A stretch of 40,099 bases of DNA from Candidatus Bipolaricaulota bacterium (lineage in GTDB: Bacteria > Bipolaricaulota > Bipolaricaulia > UBA7950 > UBA9294): assembly GCA_026390345.1 (NCBI GenBank), contig JAPLGD010000028.1, forward strand, positions 1 to 40,099. The letters are read 5' to 3'. The notes beneath the pieces were generated by a model that worked only from the letters and a program-made list of their open reading frames with translations, was not told where the DNA came from and ran no database searches. The position numbers and the translations under genes were made by a program. Below are positions 6,957-14,762 of this stretch, in pieces (position 1 is the stretch's first letter; each line of letters opens with the position of its first letter).

Positions 6957-8015
6957 CTATCGATCCCATCGCACCGCCTCGTTCGCCGGCTCGACGAAGA
7001 GCATCCGGCCCGCCTCCGTCTGGAGCGTGCTCTTCACCGTCGCCTTGATCGTGCGTCCGATGTGACGTCGCCCGTTCTCGACCACGATCATCGTACCGTC
7101 GTCGAGATAGCCCACGCCCTGGTTGATCTCCGCGCCCCGATCGATGACTTCGACGTCGATCGGCTCGCCCGGCACGAAGCGCGGCCTTACCGCGTTCGCA
7201 AGCTCGTTCACGTTGAGGATCCCAATCCCTTCCACTTGCGCCACCCGGTTCAGGTTGTAGTCCGTCGTGACGAGGACGGCGTTCTCCTCGTGAGCCAGAC
7301 GGATGAGCTTCCGGTCGACCTCCGCGATCGTCGGGTAGTCCCGGCGGACGACCCGGATGTTGACAGCGTCGTTCTCCATCAGGCCTCGAAGGATCTCGAG
7401 GCCTCTTCGCCCCTTCCGTCGGCGAAGCGCGTCCGAAGAGTCCGCGACGTTCTGCAGCTCCGCCAGGACGAACTCGGGAATCAGAATCTCGCCTTCGAGG
7501 AACCCCGTGGAGGCCAGGTCGCCGATGCGTCCGTCGATGATGACGCTCGTGTCGATCACCTTCGCGCGCCCCTCGAGCCGTTTCGGGGACCGCGGCGCCT
7601 CCGCGCTTTCTGCGCCCGCAAGCCGCAGTAGAGCGCACGGAAGCGAGAGGCCTACGCCCATCCCCGCAAGGGCGCCACCGGCGAGGAGGGTCCCCTGGGC
7701 AATCCGCACACCGACGGACGGCGGAAGAAGGAACCCGAGCGCCGCGCAGAAGACCGCTCCGAAAAGGGCGCCCGCAAGGCCGACAACCAGCGCGTTCACG
7801 ACCTTCACGCCACGCCCCTCTTGCAGGGCCGGACGTATGAGCCTTCTCCAGGCAACGCAGGCCAGGCCTGCGAAGACCGCTCCCCCCAGCGCGCCGAAGA
7901 ACGCACTCGAGGTGGACGCCGACCACCCTCCGACGGGTGGAAAGATCCGATAGGAATACGAGACCGCTCCCCCCAGAACCAGGAGGACGGCAACGAAGAC
8001 TCCAGGGATGAGCAT
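6957..8015 (-). CDS. Membrane-anchored PIN-TRAM domain protein (YacL-like)
   Basis: A 352-residue protein. Residues 1-140 contain about four membrane helices; a PIN ribonuclease-like domain follows (about 147-275, with the acidic residues of KVIDTSVIIDGR and VTTDYNLNRVA); residues about 285-345 form a TRAM domain (GYLDDGTMIVVENG, then TVKSTLQTEAGRMLF). This is the architecture of B. subtilis YacL, whose substrate is not established; RNA or nucleotide binding is inferred from the domains. ATG 8015 is preceded by GAGGTGA at good spacing and is preferred to an upstream ATG at 8039. First gene of the leftward operon with the TolB-like lipoprotein and ispD, driven by the promoter at 8060-8088. Confidence 0.88.
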   Translation of the reverse strand: MLIPGVFVAVLLVLGGAVSYSYRIFPPVGGWSASTSSAFFGALGGAVFAGLACVAWRRLIRPALQEGRGVKVVNALVVGLAGALFGAVFCAALGFLLPPSVGVRIAQGTLLAGGALAGMGVGLSLPCALLRLAGAESAEAPRSPKRLEGRAKVIDTSVIIDGRIGDLASTGFLEGEILIPEFVLAELQNVADSSDALRRRKGRRGLEILRGLMENDAVNIRVVRRDYPTIAEVDRKLIRLAHEENAVLVTTDYNLNRVAQVEGIGILNVNELANAVRPRFVPGEPIDVEVIDRGAEINQGVGYLDDGTMIVVENGRRHIGRTIKATVKSTLQTEAGRMLFVEPANEAVRWDR

Positions 8016-8059
8016 CGCGTCACCTCGGGCGGGGCCCATGGATCCTCGGAACCCGCACC

Positions 8060-8088
8060 ATTATAGTCGTTGCTTGAATTCCCTACAA
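8060..8088 (-). promoter_or_regulatory. Promoter of the PIN-TRAM/lipoprotein/ispD operon
   Basis: On the minus strand TTGTAG (8088-8083), a 17-bp spacer and a consensus TATAAT (8065-8060), about 38 nt before the predicted transcript reaches ATG 8015. It interleaves with the rightward prmC promoter. Confidence 0.65.
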
Positions 8089-8102
8089 GGTTTTGCTATG
8101 GT
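8074..8102 (+). promoter_or_regulatory. Promoter of prmC-ftsE-ftsX
   Basis: TTGAAT (8074-8079), a 17-bp spacer and TATGGT (8097-8102) with an extended -10 TGC. The expected start near 8109 leaves a leader of about 40 nt before GTG 8148. Confidence 0.55.
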
Positions 8103-8147
8103 ATCGAACGGGGGCGAGCGTACCGCTCGCAAGATGGGGGGATCAGG

Positions 8148-9005
8148 GTGGCTGCTGAGTGGACGATCCGCGAGGTATTGAGTTGGACTCGCGGCTACTT
8201 CGAGGGTGCTGGCATCGTCCAGCCGCGTCTCGAAGCGGAGATCCTCCTCGCGCATGCCCTCGAGGTGGACCGCCTTCACCTCTACCTCTCCCCGGACAAG
8301 CCGCTCAGCGTTGAAGAGCGATCACGGTTCCGTACGTTCGTCCAGCGGCGTCGCGCGGGCGAGCCGCTCCAGCACCTCATCGGCGAGGTCACCTTCTTCG
8401 GGCTTCGCTTCCGCGTGAGTCGCGATGCGCTCATCCCGCGGTCGGAAACCGAGGAGCTGCTCGACCACACGCTGCGTCTTGCGCCGCGTGATCGGGAGAT
8501 CCGCTGTCTCGACCTCGGAACAGGCTCCGGCGTCATTGCCGTCTGTCTTGCACGCTATCTCCCACGAGCGGCGGTCACGGCGGCCGACGTTTCCACGGCG
8601 GCCATCGACTTGGCCCGCGCCAACGCCACGCTCAACGACGTGGCCGACCGGATTGAGTTCGTCGAGAGCGACTGGTTCCGGAACGTCTCCGGCCGGTTTG
8701 ACCTGGTGGTGTCGAATCCCCCCTACGTCGAATCGAACGCCGTGGAGGGTCTGGCTGTCGAGGTTCGCGACCACGAACCACGAGTCGCCCTCGACGGCGG
8801 CGAGAACGGCACGCAGGCGATCTCTTCGATCCTGGCGGGCATCGGGGATCATCTCCTGCCCGGCGGACGCGTGCTGTTGGAGATCGGCGACGGTCAAGGC
8901 GACACGGTGTCGCGCGAGATGACGGCCGCCGGACTGACCGACGTACGGATTGACCGCGACCTGTCGGGGCGAGAACGGTTCGCAAACGCGCGAGGATCGT
9001 CATGA
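8148..9005 (+). CDS. prmC: Peptide chain release factor N5-glutamine methyltransferase
   Basis: Methylates the Gln of the GGQ motif of release factors RF1/RF2 using S-adenosylmethionine. The N-terminal helical domain (about 1-75) is followed by a Rossmann methyltransferase with the SAM motif DLGTGSG and the catalytic NPPY (190-193), diagnostic for N5-glutamine methyltransferases. A GTG start at 8148 (VAAEWTIREVL) gives 285 residues, the family length; the reading frame runs further upstream, but that stretch overlaps the promoter and does not look like protein. A G-rich stretch precedes the GTG. The stop overlaps ftsE by 4 nt, so translation is probably coupled. Confidence 0.92.
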   Translation: MAAEWTIREVLSWTRGYFEGAGIVQPRLEAEILLAHALEVDRLHLYLSPDKPLSVEERSRFRTFVQRRRAGEPLQHLIGEVTFFGLRFRVSRDALIPRSETEELLDHTLRLAPRDREIRCLDLGTGSGVIAVCLARYLPRAAVTAADVSTAAIDLARANATLNDVADRIEFVESDWFRNVSGRFDLVVSNPPYVESNAVEGLAVEVRDHEPRVALDGGENGTQAISSILAGIGDHLLPGGRVLLEIGDGQGDTVSREMTAAGLTDVRIDRDLSGRERFANARGSS

Positions 9006-9655
9006 TCCAAGTCTCGGAGCTTCACTACTCCACCGAGGATGGGATCAAGATCCTCGAGGACATCCATCTTCACGTCGACCGCGGGGAGTCGGTGGCTCTT
9101 CTCGGCCCCCCATCCTCCGGCAAGTCCCTTCTGCTTGCGCTGCTCGCCGCCGTCATTCCGCCGCAGCGAGGACAGATCCTCGTCCACGGGCGGAACGTGG
9201 CCCGACTAAGCCGGCAGAAGATCCTCGAGCTGCAGCGGAGAATCGGGTTCTACCCGCAGGGGTTCTCTCCGCTGCCGCGCACCGTCCTCGACAATGTGCT
9301 GTTCAAGCTGCGGGTTCTCGGCGAGGTCCACGACCAGGCCCAGGAGAAGGCGTACGTCGCCCTCGAGGCCGTCGGCATGATCCGGGAGCAGTCTACCGAC
9401 GCTGAGGAACTGTCTCCCGTCGAGCGCGCCAAGCTTGGCCTCGCCCTGGCTGTCTGCAACTCGCCGCTCGTGCTGCTCCTCGATGACCCGTTCGCGGGAC
9501 TCGATCCCGCCGAGCAGGAAGAGGTCGGCGCGCTCGTCAACCGATTCCACGACGGACGGTCGACGGTCGTGGTCGCCACGCGCGGTCCGCTTCCCCACGC
9601 GGCCGCCGCGAGCCGAACCCTCCACCTGGTCGACGGGACGGTGGTCTCCCCATGA
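9002..9655 (+). CDS. ftsE: FtsE-like ABC ATPase with degenerate catalytic motifs
   Basis: A 217-residue ABC ATPase, partner of the FtsX protein encoded directly after it (4-nt overlap). In known systems FtsEX couples divisome or elongasome ATP hydrolysis to activation of peptidoglycan hydrolases outside the membrane. Walker A is intact (GPPSSGKS, 35-42) and the Q-loop Gln is present (FYPQGF). The other catalytic parts deviate: the signature LSGGE reads LSPVE (137-141), the Walker B Glu is Asp (LLLDDPF, D162), and the H-loop His is Arg (VATRG, R194). ATP binding looks possible, but normal hydrolysis is doubtful; it may act as a nucleotide-sensing switch (inference). The sequence shows no frameshift. 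Confidence 0.85.
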   Translation: MIQVSELHYSTEDGIKILEDIHLHVDRGESVALLGPPSSGKSLLLALLAAVIPPQRGQILVHGRNVARLSRQKILELQRRIGFYPQGFSPLPRTVLDNVLFKLRVLGEVHDQAQEKAYVALEAVGMIREQSTDAEELSPVERAKLGLALAVCNSPLVLLLDDPFAGLDPAEQEEVGALVNRFHDGRSTVVVATRGPLPHAAAASRTLHLVDGTVVSP

Positions 9656-10479
9656 ACGAGTTCCTTTTCCTCGAACGGGAGCTGCTTGGGGCGATTCGCG
9701 CGCGGAGCGGCGTTCTGCTCTCGTTGGCCGTCCTTTCCCTGTTCCTCTTCCTTGCGGCGTTCGCCTCGTTCTACCTGTTTCCGAGTGCCAGCGGAACCCA
9801 GGGCGGCCTTCTGACGGCCGATCGGGTGGTGGTCTACCTGTCGCCGCGGTTGTCGACCACGGCGATCGACGACCTGTTCGCCACGATTCAAGAGCGCCCG
9901 GACGTCCGGGAGGTCCGCTTCGAATTTGCGACCCGGGTGACGCCGACGTCGTCGGGAGGGCGGTTCCTGCTCCGTGCGACGTCGGTCGCCGCCGCGCGCG
10001 GCCTCATCGACGTGCTCCGAGCGATGAGCGGCGTGGACAACGCGGAGGTGGGTACCACACCGATCGGCACGCCGGGGCTGGTGTTGTCCAGGAACGCCCG
10101 CATTGGCCTTCTGTGTGGGCTTCTCGTCAGTGCGTGCGCCTTCCTATTCCTAACGCGGAGAGGGTTTCGCGCGCTTCTCCACACGTTCCGCAGTGAGATT
10201 CGGCTGATGCGCCTGTCCGGCGTCTCCGAGCGTACGATGTACCCGCCGCTCGTCGTGCTCGGCCTTCTCATGGGTGCTCTCGCCAGCGTCATCCTGTTCG
10301 TCGGCCTCTACGTGTTCCAGGCGACGACGGGCGGAGCGAATCCCGCGCTGCCCCTGACCACGCCGCGCCTCATCGGCGTGGGACTCTTGTCGGTACTGCT
10401 GGGGCTCTTGATGGGAGGGCTCGCCGGCTTGTTCGGAGCCAGCCGCCTCACGGCTCGCGAGTTCGATCCCTTGCCGTAG
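9652..10479 (+). CDS. ftsX: Cell division protein FtsX
   Basis: A 275-residue permease-like protein with FtsX topology: one N-terminal membrane helix (about 20-45), a periplasmic loop of about 110 residues (55-160, including DRVVVYLSPRLS and the DVREVRFE strand typical of the FtsX extracellular domain), then three C-terminal helices (about 153-175, 207-235, 245-265). The extracellular loop normally recruits amidase activators or hydrolases; none is encoded nearby. The start overlaps ftsE by 4 nt. The 3' end overlaps, tail to tail, the convergent gene at 10448 by 32 nt. Confidence 0.9.
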   Translation: MNEFLFLERELLGAIRARSGVLLSLAVLSLFLFLAAFASFYLFPSASGTQGGLLTADRVVVYLSPRLSTTAIDDLFATIQERPDVREVRFEFATRVTPTSSGGRFLLRATSVAAARGLIDVLRAMSGVDNAEVGTTPIGTPGLVLSRNARIGLLCGLLVSACAFLFLTRRGFRALLHTFRSEIRLMRLSGVSERTMYPPLVVLGLLMGALASVILFVGLYVFQATTGGANPALPLTTPRLIGVGLLSVLLGLLMGGLAGLFGASRLTAREFDPLP

Positions 10480-11536
10480 GCGCGGCGGGGTCGTTCTGCG
10501 GGCTCATCCTCTCCTTCTTCCGGCCGAGGAAGCCCATGCCCCGTTGGAACATATACCAGACCCCGACGATCACAAGCAGCCACTCGGCGAACTTGAAGAC
10601 GAGCGAGTACGCGACGGCTGCGCCGCTCGTCACCTGCGGTTCCACAAGGCGGAAGATCCCGATCAGCCCCGCCTCGCTCGTGCCCAGACCTCCTGGGGTA
10701 ATCCACAGGAAGAAGGACAGGAGCACGTTCAGCGTGAACAGGAGCGAGAGCTGCGAGAAGGTGAACCCGTGCCCCGCCGAGAAGCGAAAGAACACCTCGG
10801 GGCGCATGAATGCGCAGAAGGTCGCTACGCCCTGAAGCATCAAGACGACCAGCGTCGCCCTCCAGTGCTTCGTGAACGCGACTCCCACTTCGTCTTCGGT
10901 CTCGGAGACCTTGTCGGCAGCGCGCCGCAGGGCGCCTCGCCAACGGGGGATCGGCCGCCCGAGGGAGCGGATGATTCGGCTGATCCATTTGAGGTTCCCG
11001 GCAAAGTTGACGAACCCCAGGATGATCCAGAACGTGATGAACGCAAGGCCGGCGATGAGGAGGCGCTTCTCGCTTGCGGGAAGGTCCGGGGACACGATGG
11101 CGTAGAAGCTTCCGATCAGAATGAAGCCGACCATGCTCAGGCCGCCGAGGAACCGCTCGACGATGATCGTGCCGAAGACCCGCGTCATCGGCGCGCGCTC
11201 CTTGTCGGCCACGAGGAAGGCACGGATCGGCTCTCCGCCGAAGTACATCGTCGGCGTGAGGTACGTCATCGAGTACCCACTGAGCTGTGCGCCGATGCGC
11301 CGCGGCAGCGGAATCCGAATCCCGTGGGCATGGAGGATCACGCTCCAGCAGACGATCCACGCGAGCATCGGGAGGGCGACCAAGCCGAGAACGGAGAGCA
11401 TGCCGAGCGCTCCGAGCGCCTTCATCTGGGCGAGAGTCTCTCGCCAGCCGACGAAGTAGAGGACGGCCGCGACGCCGCCCAGCCCGACCCCGAGAGATGC
11501 GAGGAACTGCAGCATACTACGGAGCGGCCGATTCAT
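10448..11536 (-). CDS. LPG synthase TM-region/UPF0104 family membrane protein
   Basis: A 362-residue integral membrane protein with about eight or nine helices. It carries the family landmarks GGEPIRAFLV (about 100-110) and TPGGLGTSE (about 285-295), found in lysylphosphatidylglycerol synthase transmembrane regions and the YbhN-like flippase family. There is no C-terminal aminoacyl-transferase domain, so a lipid flippase or transporter role is more likely than synthase; the substrate is unknown. ATG 11536 has no Shine-Dalgarno, but a TTGATC-18-TAGACT promoter puts the expected transcript start at the ATG itself, suggesting a leaderless mRNA. The 3' end overlaps ftsX by 32 nt on the opposite strand. 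Confidence 0.82.
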   Translation of the reverse strand: MNRPLRSMLQFLASLGVGLGGVAAVLYFVGWRETLAQMKALGALGMLSVLGLVALPMLAWIVCWSVILHAHGIRIPLPRRIGAQLSGYSMTYLTPTMYFGGEPIRAFLVADKERAPMTRVFGTIIVERFLGGLSMVGFILIGSFYAIVSPDLPASEKRLLIAGLAFITFWIILGFVNFAGNLKWISRIIRSLGRPIPRWRGALRRAADKVSETEDEVGVAFTKHWRATLVVLMLQGVATFCAFMRPEVFFRFSAGHGFTFSQLSLLFTLNVLLSFFLWITPGGLGTSEAGLIGIFRLVEPQVTSGAAVAYSLVFKFAEWLLVIVGVWYMFQRGMGFLGRKKERMSPQNDPAAPTARDRTREP

Positions 11537-11542
11537 GTGCGG

Positions 11543-11572
11543 AGTCTAGCCCGGACAGCGAGCGGGGATCAA
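11543..11572 (-). promoter_or_regulatory. Leaderless-type promoter of the UPF0104 gene
   Basis: On the minus strand TTGATC (11572-11567), an 18-bp spacer and TAGACT (11548-11543), with only 6 nt between the -10 box and ATG 11536. The -35 box lies at the 3' end of the cinA-type gene. Confidence 0.55.
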
Positions 11573-12069
11573 GGCGTCCCCGACCGCGGCGATCCCGCGG
11601 CGCGGACGGCCGCAAGAGCGAGCCGAAGCGCCGCTTCCACGGCCTGGCGCCTCACCGACGCGCGGTCTCCCGAGAAGTGCTCTTCCTCGGACAGCTCGCT
11701 GCTCCGGGTCGCGGCAGCGATGTAGACGAGTCCGATCGGCTTGTCGGGCGTTCCCCCTCCGGGGCCCGCGATCCCCGTGATCGACACTGCGACGTCCGCT
11801 CCGAAGCGGCGCAAGCAGCCTGCCGCCATGGCCTCGGCCGACGGCCGACTCACGGCTCCCGACTCGGCGAACACGGCTTTGGGAACGCCGAGCATGTCCT
11901 TCTTGACTTGGTTGTCGTACGCGATGATCCCGCCGAGGAAGTAGGCGGAGCTTCCCGGAGTGTCCGTGATCCTTGCTCCGAGGCCGCCCCCCGTGCACGA
12001 CTCCGCGACGGCGAGCTTCCACCCTCGCGCCAGGAGCTCCTTGGCCAGCAACTCCACGGAATCTCGCAT
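11569..12069 (-). CDS. CinA C-terminal domain protein (NMN amidohydrolase, PncC type)
   Basis: A 166-residue stand-alone CinA C-terminal domain. Enzymes of this family deamidate nicotinamide mononucleotide to nicotinate mononucleotide in pyridine-nucleotide recycling. Visible motifs are AESCTGG (22-28, Ser24 the likely nucleophile), the [17 protein letters not shown] segment and [17 protein letters not shown], all diagnostic. The N-terminal molybdopterin-binding-like domain of full CinA is absent, as in E. coli PncC. AGGAGG lies 5 nt before ATG 12069. It follows nth on the same strand after a gap of 22 nt. Confidence 0.9.
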   Translation of the reverse strand: MRDSVELLAKELLARGWKLAVAESCTGGGLGARITDTPGSSAYFLGGIIAYDNQVKKDMLGVPKAVFAESGAVSRPSAEAMAAGCLRRFGADVAVSITGIAGPGGGTPDKPIGLVYIAAATRSSELSEEEHFSGDRASVRRQAVEAALRLALAAVRAAGSPRSGTP

Positions 12070-12091
12070 CGTTTCCTCCTACACTCGCAGG

Positions 12092-12760
12092 TCATGATAG
12101 CTCAGTCCGCACGCGGCCGCCGTAGGCGCAACGCTCCCGGAGCGGGCAGATCCCACACTCGGCCCGGCGCGCACGGCAGACCCTCCGTCCGAGTTCGATG
12201 AGAAGGAGATGCAGGTCTCGCATCCGCACGGGGTCCTTGGGAAGAAGCTCGTTGGCCTCCAGGTAGGGGCTGCCGCTGCCGGTGATCCAGCCAAGGCGAG
12301 TCAAGACGCGGCGGATGTGGGTGTCCACGGGGAAGACCGGCCGCCCGAACGAGAACAGGAGCACAATGCTCGCCGTCTTCTCGCCGACGCCGGGGGACGC
12401 GAGGAGCCACTCGAGCGCCTTGTCGGTCGACATCCGCCCGAGGAACGAGAGATCCAGGGTTCCTTCGCGGGCCCTGATTCTCCCGAGAACGCCGCGGACC
12501 GACGCCGCCTTCTGGCGCTGGAGACCTGCCGCGGAGATCGCGGCCGCAATCTCGTCGACCTCGGCGTCCGCGATCGCATCGAACGACTCGAATTGAGCCA
12601 TCAAGGACGCGTAGGCGCGGTCTCGGTTGACGTCCGTGGTGTTCTGAGAGAGGATCGTCAGGACGAGCGTCTCCAAGGGATCGCTCGCGACCTCCGGGAC
12701 AGGCCCAAGGACACCGCGCAGCCGACGCAGGACCCAATCGGGATCAGCTTGTCGCCCCAT
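12092..12760 (-). CDS. nth: Endonuclease III-type DNA glycosylase/AP lyase
   Basis: Base excision repair of oxidised pyrimidines with AP-lyase activity. The 222-residue protein has the helix-hairpin-helix SPGVGEKTA with catalytic Lys128, the GPD-type loop FPVDTHIRR with Asp146, and a C-terminal 4Fe-4S ligand set in exact C-x6-C-x2-C-x5-C spacing (CRARRAECGICPLRERC). The start at 12760 was chosen because a promoter-like TTGTGC-17-TATCCT ends 7 nt upstream, predicting a leaderless mRNA; the longer in-frame extension to 12832 would cross that promoter and lacks similarity. The exact glycosylase subtype (Nth or a related HhH enzyme) is less certain. Confidence 0.88.
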   Translation of the reverse strand: MGRQADPDWVLRRLRGVLGPVPEVASDPLETLVLTILSQNTTDVNRDRAYASLMAQFESFDAIADAEVDEIAAAISAAGLQRQKAASVRGVLGRIRAREGTLDLSFLGRMSTDKALEWLLASPGVGEKTASIVLLFSFGRPVFPVDTHIRRVLTRLGWITGSGSPYLEANELLPKDPVRMRDLHLLLIELGRRVCRARRAECGICPLRERCAYGGRVRTELS

Positions 12761-12767
12761 GGGTGAC

Positions 12768-12796
12768 AGGATAGGGAGCAGGCCGCCGGTGCACAA
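12768..12796 (-). promoter_or_regulatory. Leaderless-type promoter of nth
   Basis: On the minus strand TTGTGC (12796-12791), a 17-bp spacer and TATCCT (12773-12768), with 7 nt to ATG 12760. Confidence 0.5.
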
Positions 12797-12846
12797 GCAG
12801 GTTTGGTGCTTCCACAGCGTAGGGTCCCGCACCGGGAAGGAGAGAC

Positions 12847-13263
12847 ATGTTCCAAGCGAAAGACGGAAACGACCTCGTCGTCCGCCTCGTCGACGGCGAA
12901 GACCTAATGGCTTGCCTGGGGGATCTCGCCATCGACTCGGGCGCGATCCTCGCCGGAATCGGGATGCTTCGAGGCCTCCGAACGGGATACTGGAACGGCA
13001 AGACCTACGAGGAGCACCGCATCGAGGAGCCGGTTGAACTCCTCTCGATGCAGGGCAATTTCGCCGTGTCCGCGGAGGGGCGCGTCATCCACTGCCACGT
13101 CTCGGTCGCGAGGCAAGATGGATCCGCGTGCGGCGGCCACCTGCTCGGAGCGACTGTGACGAACACCGCCGAGATCACGATCCGCGTCTTCGAGGGCATC
13201 CGATTGGAGCGCCGCACGCAGCCGTGGGGCGGCGTGGGCCTCTACCCGACCAGCGGCCACTGA
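12847..13263 (+). CDS. PPC/DUF296 domain protein
   Basis: A 138-residue protein made of a single PPC (plants and prokaryotes conserved, DUF296) domain. The metal-site signature is visible as HCHVSV (about 82-87) followed by CGGHLLGATVTNTAEI (about 99-114). In plants the domain accompanies AT-hooks; the bacterial stand-alone proteins form trimers and their role is not established, although DNA binding is sometimes annotated. There is no AT-hook here. GGAAGGAGAGAC precedes ATG 12847. It is a single-gene unit, divergent from nth and convergent with fmt. Confidence 0.85.
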   Translation: MFQAKDGNDLVVRLVDGEDLMACLGDLAIDSGAILAGIGMLRGLRTGYWNGKTYEEHRIEEPVELLSMQGNFAVSAEGRVIHCHVSVARQDGSACGGHLLGATVTNTAEITIRVFEGIRLERRTQPWGGVGLYPTSGH

Positions 13264-13271
13264 ACCGGTCC

Positions 13272-13327
13272 CCGCTGACACTCACTCGAAGCGGGCCCCC
13301 CGCTGGTGTTCACTCGAAACGGGCCCC
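13272..13327. repeat. Two abutting 28-bp repeats at the 3' end of fmt
   Basis: Copies 13272-13299 and 13300-13327 match at 23 of 28 positions; all five differences are transitions. The second copy contains the last codons and stop of fmt (GARFE-stop), so the first is a duplicated fmt tail outside the gene. The junction also forms a 6-bp hairpin (AGCGGG-CCC-CCCGCT, 13290-13304). Confidence 0.75.
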
Positions 13328-14233
13328 GGACCTCATCCCATTCAGGAACTCGCGCCCCGTCGTCCGCGGACGTCCTTCCCGCTGAACCTCGACGATCTCG
13401 AGCAGTTGGTCGGCACAGGCGATCAGGAGCTGCCGCGCCTCTCGCGGCCCGACAGAGCCGGGCTCGATCCGCCCCGTCGCAACGCCCGTCCTCGCACTGC
13501 GCAGGAGCTTGATCCGCTCCCCCGAGAGGGACGTCCACGCGCCCGGCCACGGAGACGTGCCACGGACGAGGTTGTGGACCTCCGCGGCCGTCCTCGTCCA
13601 GTCGACGTGGCCGTCGTCCTTCGTCAGTCGAGGAGCGAGCGAGACGCCGTGTTCCGGTTGGAGTCGCGGGACGATCGATCCGGTCTCGAGGCCTGCGAGA
13701 GTCTCGAGGATCAAGTCCGCTCCGAGTACGGCCATGCGGCGCTCGACCTCTCCTGCGGTTTCGTCCGGGCCGATGTCAAGCGGTTTCTGCAGAAGCAACG
13801 GACCGGTGTCCATCCCTCGATCAAGCTGAAACGTAGTACTTCCGCTCTGTGACTCGCCCCGTCGGATGGCCCACTGAATCGGAGCCGCGCCGCGGTACGC
13901 GGGAAGGAGCGAGGCGTGGATGTTCACCGCACCGCGGGGTGCAGCGTTGAGCACCTCCGGCTTGAGGAGTTGCCCGTACGCCGCCACGACGAGGATGTCG
14001 GCCTCCGCTGAACGCAACCGGGATACGGACTCCGGGGTGTTGATCCGCTCCGGCTGGAAGAGCGGAAGAGCGAGCAGGTCCGCCTCGTCCTTGACCGGCG
14101 GGGCCGACGGCTCGGCGTGGCGGCCTGCGGGACGATCCGGTTGGGTGACGACGAGGACGACGTCGTGTCGCTCCGCCAGCCGGGAGAGCGCCGGACGAGC
14201 GAATGCGCCGGTCCCGAGGAAGGTGACGCGCAC
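13310..14233 (-). CDS. fmt: Methionyl-tRNA formyltransferase
   Basis: Formylates initiator Met-tRNA using 10-formyltetrahydrofolate. The 307-residue protein begins VRVTFLGTGAFARPAL, contains the formyltransferase core with NIHASLLPAYRGAAP (catalytic Asn and His) and TTFQLDRGMDTGP (catalytic Asp), and a C-terminal OB-like tRNA-binding domain (about 205-307). GTG 14233 is the start: it follows GAGGAGG located in the last codons of def and lies 1 nt after the def stop. def-fmt is a classic operon. The 3' end carries a duplicated 28-bp segment. Confidence 0.95.
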   Translation of the reverse strand: MRVTFLGTGAFARPALSRLAERHDVVLVVTQPDRPAGRHAEPSAPPVKDEADLLALPLFQPERINTPESVSRLRSAEADILVVAAYGQLLKPEVLNAAPRGAVNIHASLLPAYRGAAPIQWAIRRGESQSGSTTFQLDRGMDTGPLLLQKPLDIGPDETAGEVERRMAVLGADLILETLAGLETGSIVPRLQPEHGVSLAPRLTKDDGHVDWTRTAAEVHNLVRGTSPWPGAWTSLSGERIKLLRSARTGVATGRIEPGSVGPREARQLLIACADQLLEIVEVQREGRPRTTGREFLNGMRSGARFE

Positions 14234-14234
14234 G

Positions 14235-14741
14235 CTAGCCCTCCTCGTCGGGCTTCCGGCGCTTGTACTGCTGAAGCAGGCTCCGCCTGCGAGCGGGGCT
14301 GAGGTGGTCCAGAAACAGCTGACCGTCCAGGTGATCCATCTCATGCTGGATGGCGCGAGCGAGCAGGCCCTCGCCCGTGATCTCGATCCGCTCCCCGTCG
14401 AGCGTGGTGCCGGCAACTGTGGCCCGTGTGCTGCGGGTGACCGGCGCGCTCACCCCCGGAACGCTCAAGCAGCCTTCCGTCGTTTCCTCCGTCTCTCCCT
14501 CGCTCGAGACAAGCGCGGGGTTGATGAGGACGTGGAACTGCCCGTCGACGTCGAGGGCGATGATCCGCTTGGCGATTCCGATCTGCGGGGCGGCAATCCC
14601 CGCTCCGCCTGCGCGCAGCATCGCCTCGACCATGACGCGGCAGATCTCCCGGACCTCGTCGTCGATCGCCTCGACAACCTCGGCCGGGCGCCGCAATGCG
14701 GGATCGCCAAAGGTGCGAATGGAGCTCTTCTTTCCTTGCAT
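14235..14741 (-). CDS. def: Peptide deformylase
   Basis: Removes the formyl group from nascent proteins, undoing the modification made by the neighbouring Fmt product. The 168-residue metalloenzyme has all three motifs: GAGIAAPQIG, EGCLSVPG (metal Cys) and IQHEMDHLDG (HExxH). The start ATG 14741 (MQGKKSSIRTFGDP) is chosen because TATAAT lies 13 nt upstream on the same strand, so the transcript should begin about 6 nt before it; ATG 14756 overlaps the -10 box. Divergent from recG with overlapping promoters. Confidence 0.95.
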   Translation of the reverse strand: MQGKKSSIRTFGDPALRRPAEVVEAIDDEVREICRVMVEAMLRAGGAGIAAPQIGIAKRIIALDVDGQFHVLINPALVSSEGETEETTEGCLSVPGVSAPVTRSTRATVAGTTLDGERIEITGEGLLARAIQHEMDHLDGQLFLDHLSPARRRSLLQQYKRRKPDEEG

Positions 14742-14762
14742 GGCCGTCGGGCGCATTATAAA
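14736..14762 (+). promoter_or_regulatory. Promoter of recG, overlapping that of def
   Basis: TTGCAT (14736-14741) and TATAAA (14757-14762), with a short 15-bp spacer. The -10 box shares four base pairs with the def TATAAT. The expected leader of recG is about 5 nt. The -35 box falls at the def start codon. Confidence 0.4.
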
